Assembly (NCBI RefSeq): GCF_040807025.1
Contig: NC_090952.1
Location: 1,426,001-1,490,000, forward strand
Reading direction: 5' to 3'
From: Struthio camelus
Lineage: Eukaryota; Chordata; Aves; Struthioniformes; Struthionidae
DNA: 64,000 nt
In this document: positions 35,301-47,200 of the stretch, in pieces
Layout: every line of letters starts with the position of its first letter
Numbering within the stretch: the first letter of the stretch is position 1
Position numbers and translations under genes: made by a program
Notes under the pieces: generated by a model
What the model was told of the DNA's origin: nothing
Database searches by the model: none
Seen by the model: only the letters and a program-made list of their open reading frames with translations

Positions 35301-38300
35301 ATGAGCAGAGGTTTGCCTGACCTGGTGCCTTATGTCTGACAGTGGTTAATACCTAGGGAGAAGTGGAAGAACCCAGATTAATCTCTCAACTCCCAGCCAT
35401 TTGTGGCTTAGGAACTCCTTGGGCAAGAAGGGTTTAGGCCTTTTGGGGGTATATATAGTTTCCCTCAATGAGTTTTTCTTCTATGAATTTATCTGGTAGG
35501 TTTTGCACCTGTGGTAAGGAGCTCCATAGCTCAACTCAACTTTCCATGAATAATTAACTTTTCTGACCTGCTAACAATGTTTCTTAGCTGACCTGCACTC
35601 TGTGATATATCCCATTCCTCTCATCCTTGCTTTCCTCCTAAGGAAAGGCCTGCACAGGTGCATAAAGAAGGAAATACACTTGCAAAAAAAAAAAAAAAAA
35701 ACTCCCAAAACTTATCTTTCTGGCATAGTATTAATCTATGCATACCTTTGTGTCACGTCCTCAGTTAGCAGCAAACACGCTGTAGCTTGGTGACACATAT
35801 CCCCCATGGGTCAGTTCAAAGAGGAACCTGGAGCTGGAGCTACCTCACGTTTCCTATTACAAAGCTCCATGTTTAGTTCCCATCACTTTTCTACATACCT
35901 AGGTGCAGCCTGCCCACAGCAGTGCCTTGTATGCTAGGTCCTGAGCTTCAGGAGATCTTAAATGCCTGGGCTGGTCCCAGAGAGGTCAAGCCAAGGAAAA
36001 TAAGTTCAGTGTTGGGAAAACTGAAGCTTGCTATTTGCACTCCAGCTCCTACGTGGGCCAAAACAAAGAATTGAAAGGAAGAAGTTGAGCTTCATTCCCA
36101 CACCAGGGTTTCATTGCCTCCCAACACTTCCTCTCTTCCAGAGAAGCCCATGACACTGATCAGAAAAATTCCTTAAAGCAGAACTATATAAAGGATCCTG
36201 AAAGCAGCAAGTGCTGTCACAGCCCTGTCCTATCTCTAGATAATAGGCAAATTCACTGAGCCAGGGTCTTGTTGTGGTTTAGCCCATGGAGGGATGCTGA
36301 AACTGGACAAAATGGGTGGTGAGGAATACAGTGCAGTGGGCAGAGCCAATGATGGCCATGTGGCTTCATTTGGTTTTTAAAAGGTCTAAGATATTATATC
36401 GCAGAACTGTGTTGAATAAAGGGTGTAAATGTCAAATTGCTGAAGACCTAACACTGGCTCTGTGAAGTTCCCCTGCCCTTTGCCTCTACATACTCATGAT
36501 GGACATGGACACATCCTACTATTGCTCACAGCTCCTGCCTTGAGGGCTCAGGCCGGATCTGTTCCAGAGAGAGGGCAGGGTTAGGCAATGGAATAAAGTG
36601 GTAGCTGGAGGACCTCTACCTCTTTTCCTGCCTATGCTGGCAACTGTGCAACATATCAAGCAAAGAGCTACAGAGAAAAAAGAGAGGATCTTGGGGCTTG
36701 GTTAGCAGGAGCCATGCTGTGTTGGAGTATGCCCATGTGCTAGGAGACATGTCCCACCAGCTCAGGGCACCCATTGGGTGCCCCCCCTTCTGCTTGATTG
36801 ACTACTCTGCCCTGAGAGGCAGCCGTGCTCAGAGCCAGACACATTCAGTGCTACCAACTGGTCTGGAGGAACAGAGGAAACAGAATCAGGCTAGGGGCTC
36901 CACCAGTGGCAACGATGAGTGATGGGGGTAACAGACTTTCATTTCCTCTCCTTGCCTCTTGGAAGTCCAGCTCATACTAAGCCCACACATTTTTCCTTAC
37001 ACCCCACATCAAAGGAATACAACATCCCAATCAAAGGGATACAACAAGGACATCACTGAAATTCTGGGAGCTGCAAGTCAGCCTGTGTTCAGCAGGGAGC
37101 TGCAGAACAGGGAACAAATAGACCTGTGGCTTCCTGCAGAGTAAATGAGGATCACAGGCACTTGGTTCTGCAACCACTCAGCCAGCAAATATCCATTTCC
37201 TACAGGCATGAGTGTGGTAAATGATCTCTGCATGCCTTCTCTGGTGTCTAATAAGGGTTGAGCTCAGCACTGCTGCTCTTCCAGTAGTGGGCGATATGCA
37301 GAGGGTCCCTTTGACCTTATATGTTTTCACAAACTTGTAGGAATTGGTGTGTTTGAGAGTTGGTCTCTTCTGCCAAACTTGGCTGGAAGTTGTTGGGGAG
37401 AACTAAAAAGACAACCCCTTGTTATACCACCCTCATTGTGTTTCATGTTTCTTTTGGAAACAACACTGAAAGTATCAAGCTGCTGCTTGAATGACCTAAA
37501 TGGGATGTGGATGCAGTAGGAAAAAGAAAGACGTCTATTCCAAGAATAACTCCTCTTTCTGTCCTTCCACCTGAGAGCACAGTGGTACCTGCCCTGAGTT
37601 GGGGGAAATCCCTGGTGAAAAGGGGAAGGATCCTCCGAAGGAGCTGCTTCAGCATCAGGCTCACGCTGGTTGTGCGTCTCCCATGCTCCCTCTTGGGGAA
37701 AGGAGCTGAAAGGTCTAAATAGCAGTGACTACCCCTAGATGCACACAGTTTACCAGGCTGGCCAAGCTGTATGTAGCTACCAGGAGCAGCCATAGGTCTG
37801 GTAGCTAACAGTCCTGAGCCCTGGATCTGGGATAGGATATGAGGCACCCAGTTGCAGAGTTGAGACCACTTACTCCAACCCAGAATGGGCAGTTGAGTGC
37901 CCTGGAAGTCCCACCCCATGCCAGCAGCTGACTGTATCCAGAGGAGCAGATTCAGCCTCAGTTCCAAATCCTGATCACACAGCATTCAGCTCTTCAGGTT
38001 TTTATAGTCAAAAAATAACACATTGAATCACCCACAAGAACAAACCAGCAGCTAAGGCTCAGTGGCAAAGACATCACAGAGGAACACAACAAACTTCAGT
38101 CTGAAGCAAAGCAGATAACAAATCTCCAATTGCTTTTCTTCCATCTTCCTGCTGAAAGCCCACTGCTGCAATAACAAAGTGGTGAGTGCTCCCTTGATAT
38201 GGGAAATGATCTTCCCAGGTCTGACATTCTGCTTTACTGTGTTCATTTGATTTCATACAACATATTTTGATGGCCTTTATCATTCTCATCTCACACATTT

Positions 38301-39450
38301 ATGAGTCACTGCACGGCCCTTTCATGCTCCCTGCCCAGCTTGGCAAAAGCTATGGTCTGCACCAGGGGAGGTCTATGTGTTTTCCCTTTGCCAGTGTGCC
38401 CCGCTGCTCAAGGAGGATGCTTTCTATATAGATATATAGAGAGATAGAAAGGAGGAACATTATTTTATGCTCCTGCTGATGCCCCTTCTTGGGTCAGCTT
38501 CCAACAAGGCAAGGCCCTGTGGTCAAGAGCCAGGCTGCCAAAGCTTAAGGCAGCCCCTTTCCAGCTGCAAGGGCTGGGTGCAGTTTTTTCCTGCAAGTGA
38601 CATGCAGAAACATGTCTTCATCGCAGAGTCCTTGAGCCAGCCCTGACAGCAGTAGCACGGATATGCAAAGCTCTTGGCCTAGTCACCCACTGCTGCCATC
38701 CATAGTGCACACACCATCAGCATTATGGCTGGCTCAGCTCTCCCCAGAGCTCAGGCATATGCAGGCCTTTCAGCTTTCCCCAGAGTTCAGGCATACATGG
38801 ATCCTCAGTGCTGAAGGGATTGGTTTCCTCTCCCTTTCTCATTCCCATGCCTGGTGATTTTAACATCTTTCTCAGGTGCTTTCAGAAAGGCAACATTACT
38901 TTGTGCTCTTTCAGGACAAGGCCTGGATGCAAGGATTTTTTAGTACCTGTGAGAAGATGCTCTGTCTCTCTTTCCCTGGGGAAGTGGAGTCATTTTGAAA
39001 TACTTTCTCCTTCCTCTGATTTGTATTTCAGGCATGGGGATGGAGATGCTGAGGCAAGGCTTGCTCAGGGCTCAGCTTCCCCCAGTTCTCCAGGCAAAAC
39101 AACCATTTTACCTGTGCTCTCCCCAGTTTCACATCATTGTCTCATGTCCAGACCAGCTCCTCACCGGGTGCCCCCAAGAAATCCCAACCTTACCAGCTTG
39201 GCTAGGTGCACCTGAAAAAACAATAGGCACATCCACATTGCTGACTATGTGATGAGGCTCACTGATGAATTCCTACTCCCTTCCCAGCTGCCTTCCTTCT
39301 CTGAAGTATCCAAATTGAGCAGCTCCAATCTGAGAACCTCAGACCAAATGCTAGCTTGCAGCATGCTTATAACAGGGCTGGAGGCAGACCACTGAGCAAA
39401 GTGTGAGTTATGGCCTGGTTGCCTTTCCAGCATTAACCCTTCTCTTCTAG
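32340..39450. other. Unassigned DNA, possibly intergenic
   Basis: No mobile element or family-like ORF was recognised in 7 kb. Small items are an (A)18 run at 35684-35701 and a TATA-like TATATAAAGG at 36185-36194, with no credible ORF behind it. An AT-rich TATATAGA stretch lies near 38.42 kb. A 180-codon open stretch on the minus strand (37443-37985) shows no known motif. The signal-peptide exon of the Ig-like gene may be here but was not found. Confidence 0.4.
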
Positions 39451-39807
39451 TTGGCTGCTTCTCCCCAGCACTCCTGGCAAAACTAAATGCTGGGGAAGTC
39501 AAAGTATCATTCGATGGCTCAGGACATTTGACTGGAATGAAGCTGCAAGTCTCTGAAGTCTTTTTGGCAAAGTGGCATTTGCATCCAAAGAGGAACGCAC
39601 AGGAAATAATCCCTGTCCTTAGCATGACACCAGATACGAACAGGCCTACATTGCAGGCCCTTTACAAGACAAGAACTTCCCTTTTGGAAAGTGACTTTTT
39701 CCTTGTGGTCAATAACTTGACTTGGGACGATGAGGGAGTCTATGAATTGCAAATCCAGATGCAAAAAGGGGCAAAGCAAGCTTCCAAGATGACACTCCTG
39801 GTGTTCA
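39451..39807 (+). CDS. Ig V-like domain exon (HEPACAM/CD2-SLAM type)
   Basis: The acceptor (cccttctcttctag) and donor (gtaaca) enclose 357 nt open in one frame, phase 1 at both ends, which is the classic arrangement for one Ig domain per exon. Visible strands are GEVKVSFDGS, FLAKWHLHPKR (strand C with its Trp) and RTSLLESDFFLVVNNLTW (strand E). WDDEGVYELQIQ follows (D-x-G-x-Y of strand F), and the exon ends in KMTLLVFS. The usual Cys in strands B and F are absent (YELQ where YxC is expected). The V domains of CD2, CD58, SLAM-family proteins and HEPACAM share this feature and the 'DEGxYE' wording. Such proteins are cell-surface adhesion or immune receptors. The matching signal, C2, membrane and tail exons were not found, so the gene could be incomplete or broken. 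Confidence 0.6.
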
Positions 39808-42800
39808 GTAACAGGCCATTTGAAAAAGCTGATATGTAAAGTTGCTAAGGGTGCGATTACACAGTGTCTTTGCCTGAGCACCAAGGATGTCACCCTTCCC
39901 CCATTATTCATGTCTACACACACCTTCCCTCCCATGGGTCTGCCAACAGAATACAGCACATTAGCGCATCTGCTGCAGTGCAGACTCAGTCCTGGTATCT
40001 TAAAACACTCTCACTGATGGCAGAAAGGAAGACGTGCTCCCAGAGTCCATTCCCCAGCAATGTTCCAGCACTGCTTAGCTCTTTGCAAAAGTATGATAAA
40101 AAGCAGCTGAGTGACAGTAACATGTTCATTAATTTTGGCCTCCTCAAAATCAGCTGTATGCTTAAATCCCTTAGCTACCGTCTCTAATTGAGCTGTGACA
40201 AAAATTTCAGAGCATGTTCTGGCCACACCAGGTTAGGAAAGATCAGGAACAAGGGAAGCACAAGATTTGTGCACACTATTAAATAGCAAAGTCAGTGAAA
40301 AATATAGTTTCAAAAGAAGTGATAATTCTGAGTTTGGATTGAATTCAGTGTTCAGTAGTTACAGATGACAATGAAAGGGATCATTTGTAACACTGTATTT
40401 CAGCATCTTAAAAATAATTTGTTTGGCTCTTCTGTTCAAATTGTGTTTTGCTCCAAAACTGACTTTTCTAACAATGATACTAAAAAGTTTCTGGAGCAGA
40501 ATTTTAGCTGAATGAAACATTTCAGACTTACCCCAAAATTAAGATTTTTTTTTGTTTTGAGAACAAGAAGAAAAAAATATTGTTAGCAGCAAACAATCAT
40601 CCCATAATCTTTTTTTTCCATTTCAGCTATTCCCCCCAAGCAATACAACACAAATCACATAGCTCTCATCTATGCGTCACAGGGGTGGGGAGCAAAGCCA
40701 ACTACAAACCATTCCCCATTCAATCCAAAGTCTTGCACGTGTAGACAAACAAACAAAACATAGTGTGATCTAGAAGATAATGCATTGTGCTGGGGCTCAG
40801 GAGAGGTGGGGCTCAGGCTTCAGGTCTGGCCAATTTCTGGGGTGAGCTTGGGCGAAAGACCTTGACCTTCCTCTTTCCATATCCCAATCTGTGTGTTAAC
40901 CGGATCACTCCCAACCTTGTGTGAAATGTCCAGTTAGCCCTGACAGGTAATGTCTCTTCCTATATATTGGAACAATTAAACCCAGCATTGCAGCATAGCA
41001 TCCACCATACTTGATGCTAACAAGAGCTTACCCTGGTATGGGGCCTATGACACCTGCAAGCTGCCCTGTGTGCTACCAGAGGATGAGGGATAGGGCAGGA
41101 CCGCAAAGACAAATGATGAGACGTGGGCCCAAACAAACAAACACATAAAAAAATCGAAAATCCAAATCCCATTCCTATCTGAGGCAAGGCTTCAGTTTGT
41201 GCCTTGAAAAAAATCCTCTCCCTTTTGCATATCCTACCTCAAAGGAGCTATCCAGAGCCCTGTAGACAGGCCCTAGGCTCATCTCTCTTGCTGCCTGTCA
41301 CGTTACAGGGCAGAACACAAAGCCCACAAGTCTCTAGGTGAAGCTAACCAGCAAAGATGCAGGATTCCTCAGTTATGTCAACCATCAGCCTTTGGGCAGA
41401 GCATGGTCCTTTAGCAGGCTTTGGAACTGATATGGACCAAAGTGCTGCCAGCCAAGTCAAGCGCATGACAGGGAGAAGGGCTAGGTGAGCTCCATCTCCT
41501 GCTGGTGTGATCCACTGGCTTGGCCCGGAGTGCAGCACTGGGCATCCTCAGTACTTCCTGAAACCAGGACTGAGGGAGTAGCTCAACTTGGTATGATACC
41601 AAAGGATCCTCGGTGAGAAGAGCTTCATGCTTTGAAGCTGCTAATGTGACGCTCCCCTCCCTCCCCCTAAGATAAGAAATCTGGAGTATCTCCTTACCAC
41701 TGCAATGCAATGCTTGTCTGAGCACCAAAGACTCTAGAGACCACAAGCTAGCTTGGCTTGCCAAGTCCCAAAGCACAGACATAAAATCATGTCTGATGCT
41801 TTCTTACAGACATTTGTGTTTTTGTTTTTGTTTTTAATGAAATAGAAGCTGTTTGCTCATTGTCCTGGCTACTTTCTGACTACCCAGAAGTCAGAAGTCA
41901 CCTCTCATTGCCTCTGCCCCATGACACTTGGTCCCAGAGAAGCCCGGCAGCAGGATGCTGCCATTCTCCTCTGCCCACACAGCAACCTCCTGCTCATCTC
42001 AGACACTGAGGGATGTAACAAGGACTCATGAGGCACAGATACAGATGTGGGTGCACAGGCCTCAGAAGAACGTTTTGTGTTACAACCTTGGACCGAGACA
42101 GAAGCAAGAACAACAAAACAGCAGGGGACACTGGAGAAAGTTGGTGTCCCTATCCTGGAAGAGGAGTAGCTTTGCAGCCTGCATCCCCTCAGAGGAGAGA
42201 TGCTGTGCTGAGATCTCTAGCTTGGGATGACAACAGCCTCATTAACATGGCTCCAGGGGACACAGAATAGGGAAAGGCAAGTAGAAGAGGCAGGCGGAGT
42301 GTGACTCCAGCAGTGCTGAGATAAGGCATGGGGAAGGGCTGTACAAGCAGAGCATGTGGGGCACAGTCACCCCAGCATGCAGAGGGGCTCTGAACCTCTG
42401 AACCCTGAGCGACAACTGACATGGCAGCAGCTGGAAATAGGAACATCAGATCTGCTTGGATCATGAATTCACACCTTTTAGCAGCTCTCTGTCTGCACAA
42501 AACCACAAGATGAGCAGCAGTCCCCAGGAGGGGGGAGGCAAGTCTGTAGGATCTGGGCTAGAAGTGCAACCAGGGAGCACACAGGGCACAGACACTGAGT
42601 GGGGGCAGCTACTAGCACAGCATATTGTCAGTTATGTGGCTGTGAGTACTAGGAGGAGGAAAACCCCAGAAAAGGCTGTGCTAGCTTTAAGCAAGGCCTC
42701 TTGACATGGCTCCCCATCCAAGCAGCCATGAGCAATCAGCTCCAGGCAGACCGCAGCCAGGTGTTTGCACCCCTTGGGGGGGGAGGTGCCAGGGCTCTGC

Positions 42801-44086
42801 TTATCTTCAGGACACCACTCTTCCTCATCACCAAGCCCCACCAGATAAGAGCGCATATCAGGCATCAGATAAACAGGCAACAATGGCTCTTTGAGGTGGA
42901 AATGCCTTCAGGGGCCCCAGGACTACCCATGCTGCATCTGTGCCAGTGAAGGAGCAACCCCAGGCACTGGGATGTTTTGTCAGGACTTTGGGGTTATTGG
43001 CTCACTCCCTGGCAACCTGTACTCACGCAGGAGACTTTTAGGATTTAGAAAAACCCTAAGGGAAAAAGCTTCAGAGAAGGAGATCAGAGCAAAGCCCTGT
43101 CTAACTGGTGAGCCCAGCAGGCATGGGTCAACTCTTGGCCTGAGCCATCCTGCTGGAGATCTGTCTCCTTTTTCCCCACCTGCAGCCTCTCCCAAGGCAC
43201 ATTAGCAGCATCCACCCAGAATGAATGGTGGCTGCATGCTGTCCAGCACTCACAGCTTCCTGCTAGTGGGAAAGCCTCCTGCACCTCCTGTCCTTTCAAC
43301 AGGAGGGCAGTGCTGAGCCTGGCAACCTGCACTGTCTATCACCATACTCCCTGTTCCCCCCCCTTCAACAAGCAGGCAGCAAAGGTCCACATGGGTACAT
43401 AACTCAGTCTAATTTCTATGTGATAGCTTCTCAGCACAGGCAGAAGGCCATCTCTGAAATGACTGGCTCTCCAGCCTCCTCCTCTTTAATGTGCTGCTGG
43501 TACCTGGCTACATCCCAGTTCAGTTGGAGGTAATCACACAAGCACATCTGTGCTCGGCCTGTCCACCAGCACTCAGCTCTCCACTTTGCAAAGCTGCTTT
43601 AGTAGTCACTTTGCAGCAGGGACTGAGCCACCACACTGCAAGCCTGCCACTGATAATACCAAGGCTTTCAGGCTGCCTCTTGGAGGTTGCTCTGGTCTTT
43701 CCCTGGATGCCAGAGTGTGTAATGGGAAAAGTGAGGGGGCAGGGCTGCAAGGAGATGGGTAAGCCAGGTCAGGGACCAGACCCATGGCCTTGGGGATGCT
43801 CCTGACGAAGGCACACATCTCCCAGGAGCTAACAGTCCCCCTGCCTCCTCTTGTTACATGGGGTTTTGCACAGGTGTTACTGGGTCAGTCAGCCTCAGGG
43901 TTCCAAATCCTTCTCCAAGGAGCATAGGAGCAAGGAGGTCTGGGGATTTATGCTGTGGCCCCAGCTCTTCCTCCCTCCAGCCCTCCCCTGCCAAGCTAAC
44001 AGCCTCCCACCCAGAAAAGCAGAGAGCAGCTCCTCCTTTACTGCTCTCGCCACCCCTTGGCTCTCACCTTGAGCAAAGCTAAGGTC
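39808..44086. other. Unassigned DNA
   Basis: This would be intron or 3' flank of the Ig-like gene. No second Ig domain or membrane exon was recognised on the plus strand. The stretch 40.2-40.6 kb is AT-rich and contains nothing identifiable. Confidence 0.4.
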
Positions 44087-44256
44087 CTACTTTATGGCCT
44101 GTGGGCCAGGAAGAGCCACAAGGCTGGCAGATGTGCTCTCAGCAGGACAGATGCAGGCTAGAAGCAGAGTCACAACGAGACAGGCAAACCCAATGCAGAG
44201 CACACATTCCTTCTCGAAGTCCCAGCCTGACCCTGATGGCTCCAAAGGGTACAGCA
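44087..44256 (-). CDS. Candidate last exon of a small single-pass membrane protein
   Basis: After an acceptor-like ctgttggcag the minus strand is open for 55 codons to a TAG. The reading is a short polar lead (EPSGSGWDFEKE), one hydrophobic segment (CVLCIGFACLVVTLLLACIC) and a short Ser/Ala-rich tail. The charged-then-hydrophobic pattern looks like a genuine membrane anchor, but no family was recognised and no upstream exon was found. A chance ORF in GC-rich DNA is possible. Confidence 0.25.
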
Positions 44257-47200
44257 CTGCCAACAGGCCATCTCCACGTATCAGACAGGGGTAAGCAGGC
44301 AGCATCCCAGCACTTTATGCCTTCTCCTTTCCAGTCAGCCCTGGCCCCTGCAAGGGAGTCCTGCAGCAGTCGCAGGGAGGTTGTATCTTACATAAAATCC
44401 CTGTCTTTATGCTGCCTGGATGGAAACAGTCCCTCTTATCTGCTGTCAGGGCACAGCAAGGGCTAATTTTTCCTTCTCTCAGGAACAGGTAGCCGACAGC
44501 ATAGCTCAGGCAGGGACTGAGGGCCCAGGGTTGAGCTTAAATGAGGTCCTAGGCCCATGAGCAAGGTGTGAGTAGAGGCCCCAGGGAAGGCTGCTCAGGG
44601 CCTTTAAAGCCAATTAGCGGCCTCAGGGCCCTGACAGCTGTGATGAGAGGAGGAAGAAATACTGAGGTGACTGAGTCCTTATTTCAAGCTCCTGGTAGGG
44701 CCAGGCAAGGGCAGCCCATGGCATGGCCTTCCCTCTAGCTTGCCTCCTGGTTCAGGAGTGAGATGCAATGTCCTGGTGGCTGGTTTGGTCCTGCTCCCTC
44801 TCCTGCAGGGTACCCCTCTCCTTCTGGCAGCTCGTCCTTCACCCCCAACCCCTGTGCCAGGAGGAAAGGTCCCCAGCCATGCCTGTGCAGCTAAGGCGCA
44901 CAGTCACCAGTGCTTTCTGGTGGCAGACCCAGAGACACTCAAGGGGCTCAGATGGGCAGGGGGTTCTGAGCATCAAATACAAAGATAGTAGAAAGAAGCC
45001 AGGAATGGACCTGGCTCTGTCCTTTTCCCCAGCCCTTGCCAAACTGGTCCGGGCCTGCTGGCACTGCCCTTCTAAACCTGTGCACCTTGGAGATGCTTCC
45101 AGCCCAGGCAGGTGGTGGAAGACGTGGAGCAGCCATGATGTGAAACAGGACAGGGGACTTGGAGGGCCAAAGGAGAAGCTGTCTGGGAGAAGCAGTACAA
45201 ATCTGGCTTGTGGGCCAAGATGACAGCAGGCATTTCCTGAAGGACAGGAAAGTAACTGCTGGCTTCAGATGCTGAAGTGACAGAGAAGCAGTTCTGGGTA
45301 ATGCTACTAATGCTAATTAGGTCAAATAGTTCTACCTATCTGCTCCTAGCCACATGCTCCTGCTGCTTAACTTGTCTTTCATTCCCCTGTGAGCTGTTTA
45401 AGCCCACTAATGCAGCAAAAGTGAGCAAAGAAAGGAGGGAAGCTGTCACACTGGGGCCGCCTCACACCTACCAGGGAGCCCACATAGGCACCAGTCCAGA
45501 GAAGTACCCCAGCACTCGTGGTGTCACAGGTTTCTAGTCAGCCCAAGGCTCAGGAACTGGCTCATCAGAGACAACAAAGCTGGGTCAGTTCACATCTTGG
45601 AAGACTGGCGGTGGGGTTGAAGCCTAGAAGCTAGAAATGAGCCAGTCCCCAAGCAAAGGGTTTGGCCAAGCCTGGCCCCAGCCCCAGAGTCCTGATGTCC
45701 TGTCATGCTGAGATAGCAGGAGGGTAAAAGTAGCCAGGATCTCTGTCTCCTCTTTCCACTCCTGGGAAACCAAGCTGCCTGCTGAGCACCACAGAAACAG
45801 CTTTTCCCAGGCCAGTGAGTCCAGAAGAAAAGCCAGTTTTTCGTCAGGCTGGAAAATGAACCCACCACCCCTGTAACCCCTCCCAACACCTGGCTTGACA
45901 TCATACCTGCCTACCTGTTATGGAAGCAGATCCCAGAAAAATGTGTCTTTATATCCACCCCTCCCTGCACTGCAGGACACCTTCCCTTCATGCAGAGTTG
46001 TGCAGAAATGTAACCTTGTGTGTTGAGGGAGCCAAGGACAGCAGCAAAAGGTGACAGGACACAGGGAGAGGCTACCCCAATGCTCTCTGCTGGGTTTTCC
46101 CCAGGCTTCAGTTCCTACTGTGAGAGCAAGAGTGGAGCCAGCTGTAACTCAGGAAAATGAGGCAAAGCAGGGCTGCAAAGGCGGGGATGGGAAGCACGGC
46201 TGGCCCACATGAGCAGCTGATGCATCCACAACCCCAGCCAGGCCGGGCTGTGTCTGGCCTGGGCTTTTTTTGAATGCTCCACTTTGCCAGGAGGTTGCAA
46301 AACACAGATGGTGAATCAGAACAGGCTGGGGTTCCCTTTCCCCTTCCCCCCCCCCCCCTGCTGCCCAGGAGCAGCAGAGGGGCTGCTTTTGGGCCAGGTG
46401 TCGTTCCCCAACTCAGCAGCTCAGGGATGGCAGAAGCAGCCCTAGGATGGAGGCATCTCCCCTCCAGGTGCAATGATGGACCCTGGGGCTGAGCTGGAGA
46501 GAGCCATGCCATGTGAGAGGGGGAGCTGAGCTGAATGTACCCAGACCCTGCCAGCTCGCACAAGGTCACCCACACTGGCTCCTTCACCCCGGCATCTGGG
46601 AGCAGGAGCTTCTGGCCAGTGAGGGCCAGCTTGTCCAAGCTAACCTGTTGTGTCCTCATTGGGGTGAACAACACCCCCCACACCCCACTCCCCAGCCTCA
46701 GCCCTCCATCTGGCAATGTGTAGGGCTGGAGCAGCTGGCCCAGCCTCAGAGATGGATGCAGCTAGGCAGGGCAGGCCTTGCTCCCTGTAGCTCCAGTTCA
46801 GGCTGGGTGAAGGTGGCAGGGCTGGAGCCTGCTGCCCCTCAGCACTGCACAGCCGAAGCCAGGCCCAGGTGCCAGCCCAGAAGGAGCAAGGTTCACCCAG
46901 TGCTTTCCAGAAGAATGTTTCTACTGAAGAATAATCAGGCAGTGAGCACATCCTGGCCCCATGAGCTGCCTCAGCAAGGGGAAGGGGCCTCTTGCAGCTC
47001 TAGGGTGGTAAAAGCATCTCAGCCCCCTCACAAGGAGAGGAACAGCTGCCAGGATGGGGAAGAAGGGCAGCTGAAAAAGCCCTTAGCCAGCAGGAAACCT
47101 GTGGTGGGAAGCTCTGAGTCAGCTCTGACGGCTGGTTTGCTGAAATCTGTCCCCCTGCCCTCCTCCCCCCACAGGCTCCATATGGTTTCCATGTTTCTCC

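Noticed and set aside
35684-35701. An (A)18 run as the tail of a processed pseudogene
   Set aside because: No coding remnant or known repeat could be recognised upstream of it.
36185-36194. A TATA-box-like TATATAAAGG
   Set aside because: The first ATGs downstream meet stops within a few codons and no exon follows; treated as chance.
44094-44294. An open frame on the plus strand opposite the candidate membrane exon
   Set aside because: It has no hydrophobic or domain character and appears to be a shadow of the minus-strand reading.
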